From Catonia carolina (lineage: Eukaryota > Arthropoda > Insecta > Hemiptera > Achilidae), in the NCBI GenBank assembly GCA_035578175.1, contig JAQMRL010000003.1, forward strand, positions 109,652,969-109,716,968: a DNA stretch of 64,000 nucleotides. Direction: 5' to 3'. The position numbers and the translations under genes were made by a program. The notes under the pieces are model-generated. The model saw nothing but the letters and a program-made list of their open reading frames with translations, did no database searches and was not told where the DNA came from. Below are positions 63,375 to 64,000 of the stretch, piece after piece; position 1 is the first letter of the stretch; every line of letters begins with the position of its first letter.

Positions 63375-64000
63375 CTTAAACAAAATAAAAAAATAAATTA
63401 TATTTCAATTCTGTTATAAACTACGATAGAATTACAGCATAACCCTTTCTGATCGCAATACAGGGGGCAGAGGCATTTAAGATAACACAATTTTTCGGAA
63501 AATTCATGGATGCTATCACTGTCTATGAGGTATTATTCATATATTTTTCAAAAATAAAGTAAATTTTCATTACATAACATCTGTGTTCAGATTAATTTGC
63601 ACGCTACTGTATCTCGCTACCTAAGCACCATCTCTCTTTGTGTGGCCAGTTATCATTGGAAAGCCGCCACAAAGACGGTCTCCTAATTTCGGAATTCGAT
63701 TGATGCACGACTTATCACAGCTCTGCCTCCAAAAATCAATCTCCACCGCTTTTAGGCAATCATTTTGCCTCTTACATATGAACAGCAAAATAAACTACAC
63801 GCTAAATCAAATTAAACTACAGTACTATTTTACTTTACTTGTACATTAGAAATTTTGTTAATACAGTATGTATTTAAAATCAATACTCTACAGTATTTTT
63901 ACTTAAAAAGTCCATAATTTTTTTCTGGATACTTTCCTCAGAGCGTTTACAAGCTGCTACTTAAGTACAGTATGTCAAAACAGTACAAAACTAACATTTA
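63375..64000. other. eIF2B-beta intron 1 (partial)
   Basis: AT-rich, without a convincing exon ending in GT on the minus strand or a recognisable repeat end. The initiating exon is expected beyond the window. Confidence 0.5.

Overview
The window is AT-rich animal DNA, almost certainly from an insect. The evidence is the spliced gene, the insect-type Jockey LINEs, the crowded Tc1/mariner, piggyBac, hAT and Harbinger elements, and the DINE-1-like repeats. The order cannot be fixed from the sequence; a hemipteran is only a guess. There is no rRNA, no convincing functional tRNA gene, no CRISPR array and no bacterial operon. A 100-base N gap sits at 3251-3350.

One conventional host gene is present: eIF2B subunit beta, on the minus strand. 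Seven coding exons lie at 63288-63374, 58864-58993, 56284-56432, 42471-42627, 35533-35727, 33762-33958 and 30483-30555. They join in phase, with GT/AG at every junction, into 328 codons ending at a stop. Only the first coding exon (roughly 20 residues) is missing and probably lies beyond base 64000. Everything else from 30483 to 64000 is therefore intronic, and nearly all of it is mobile DNA.

Bases 1-30482 are intergenic and consist of nested transposons. The dominant repeat is a family about 0.95 kb long with about 20 complete or partial copies on both strands. It has subterminal inverted repeats (ACTTTCTCTTGCC / GGCAAGAGAAAGT), a (GT)n tract near the 5' end, a terminal hairpin and T-tract insertion sites without duplication. 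That architecture matches non-autonomous Helentron (HINE/DINE-1-like) elements, and it is called HINE-like below.

LINEs include a nearly intact Jockey-type element (12977-17266, one stop codon in ORF2) that splits an older RTE-like LINE, three 5'-truncated RNase H-bearing LINEs with clear target duplications, and several older fragments. DNA transposons include an intact DD34D mariner (40670-41992), two almost identical DD41D elements in inverted orientation within one eIF2B intron (46230-48743 frameshifted, 53392-55903 intact), their MITEs, a piggyBac derivative, a Harbinger element whose end is amplified as a 101-bp tandem repeat, a hAT MITE, a Tigger remnant and a mariner whose 5' half has been replaced by an inverted copy of its own 3' end. 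A SINE of about 400 bp occurs three times with target duplications.

The least expected signal is a canonical replication-dependent histone mRNA 3' stem-loop in two copies of an unclassified dispersed element (31991-32006 and 34764-34779).
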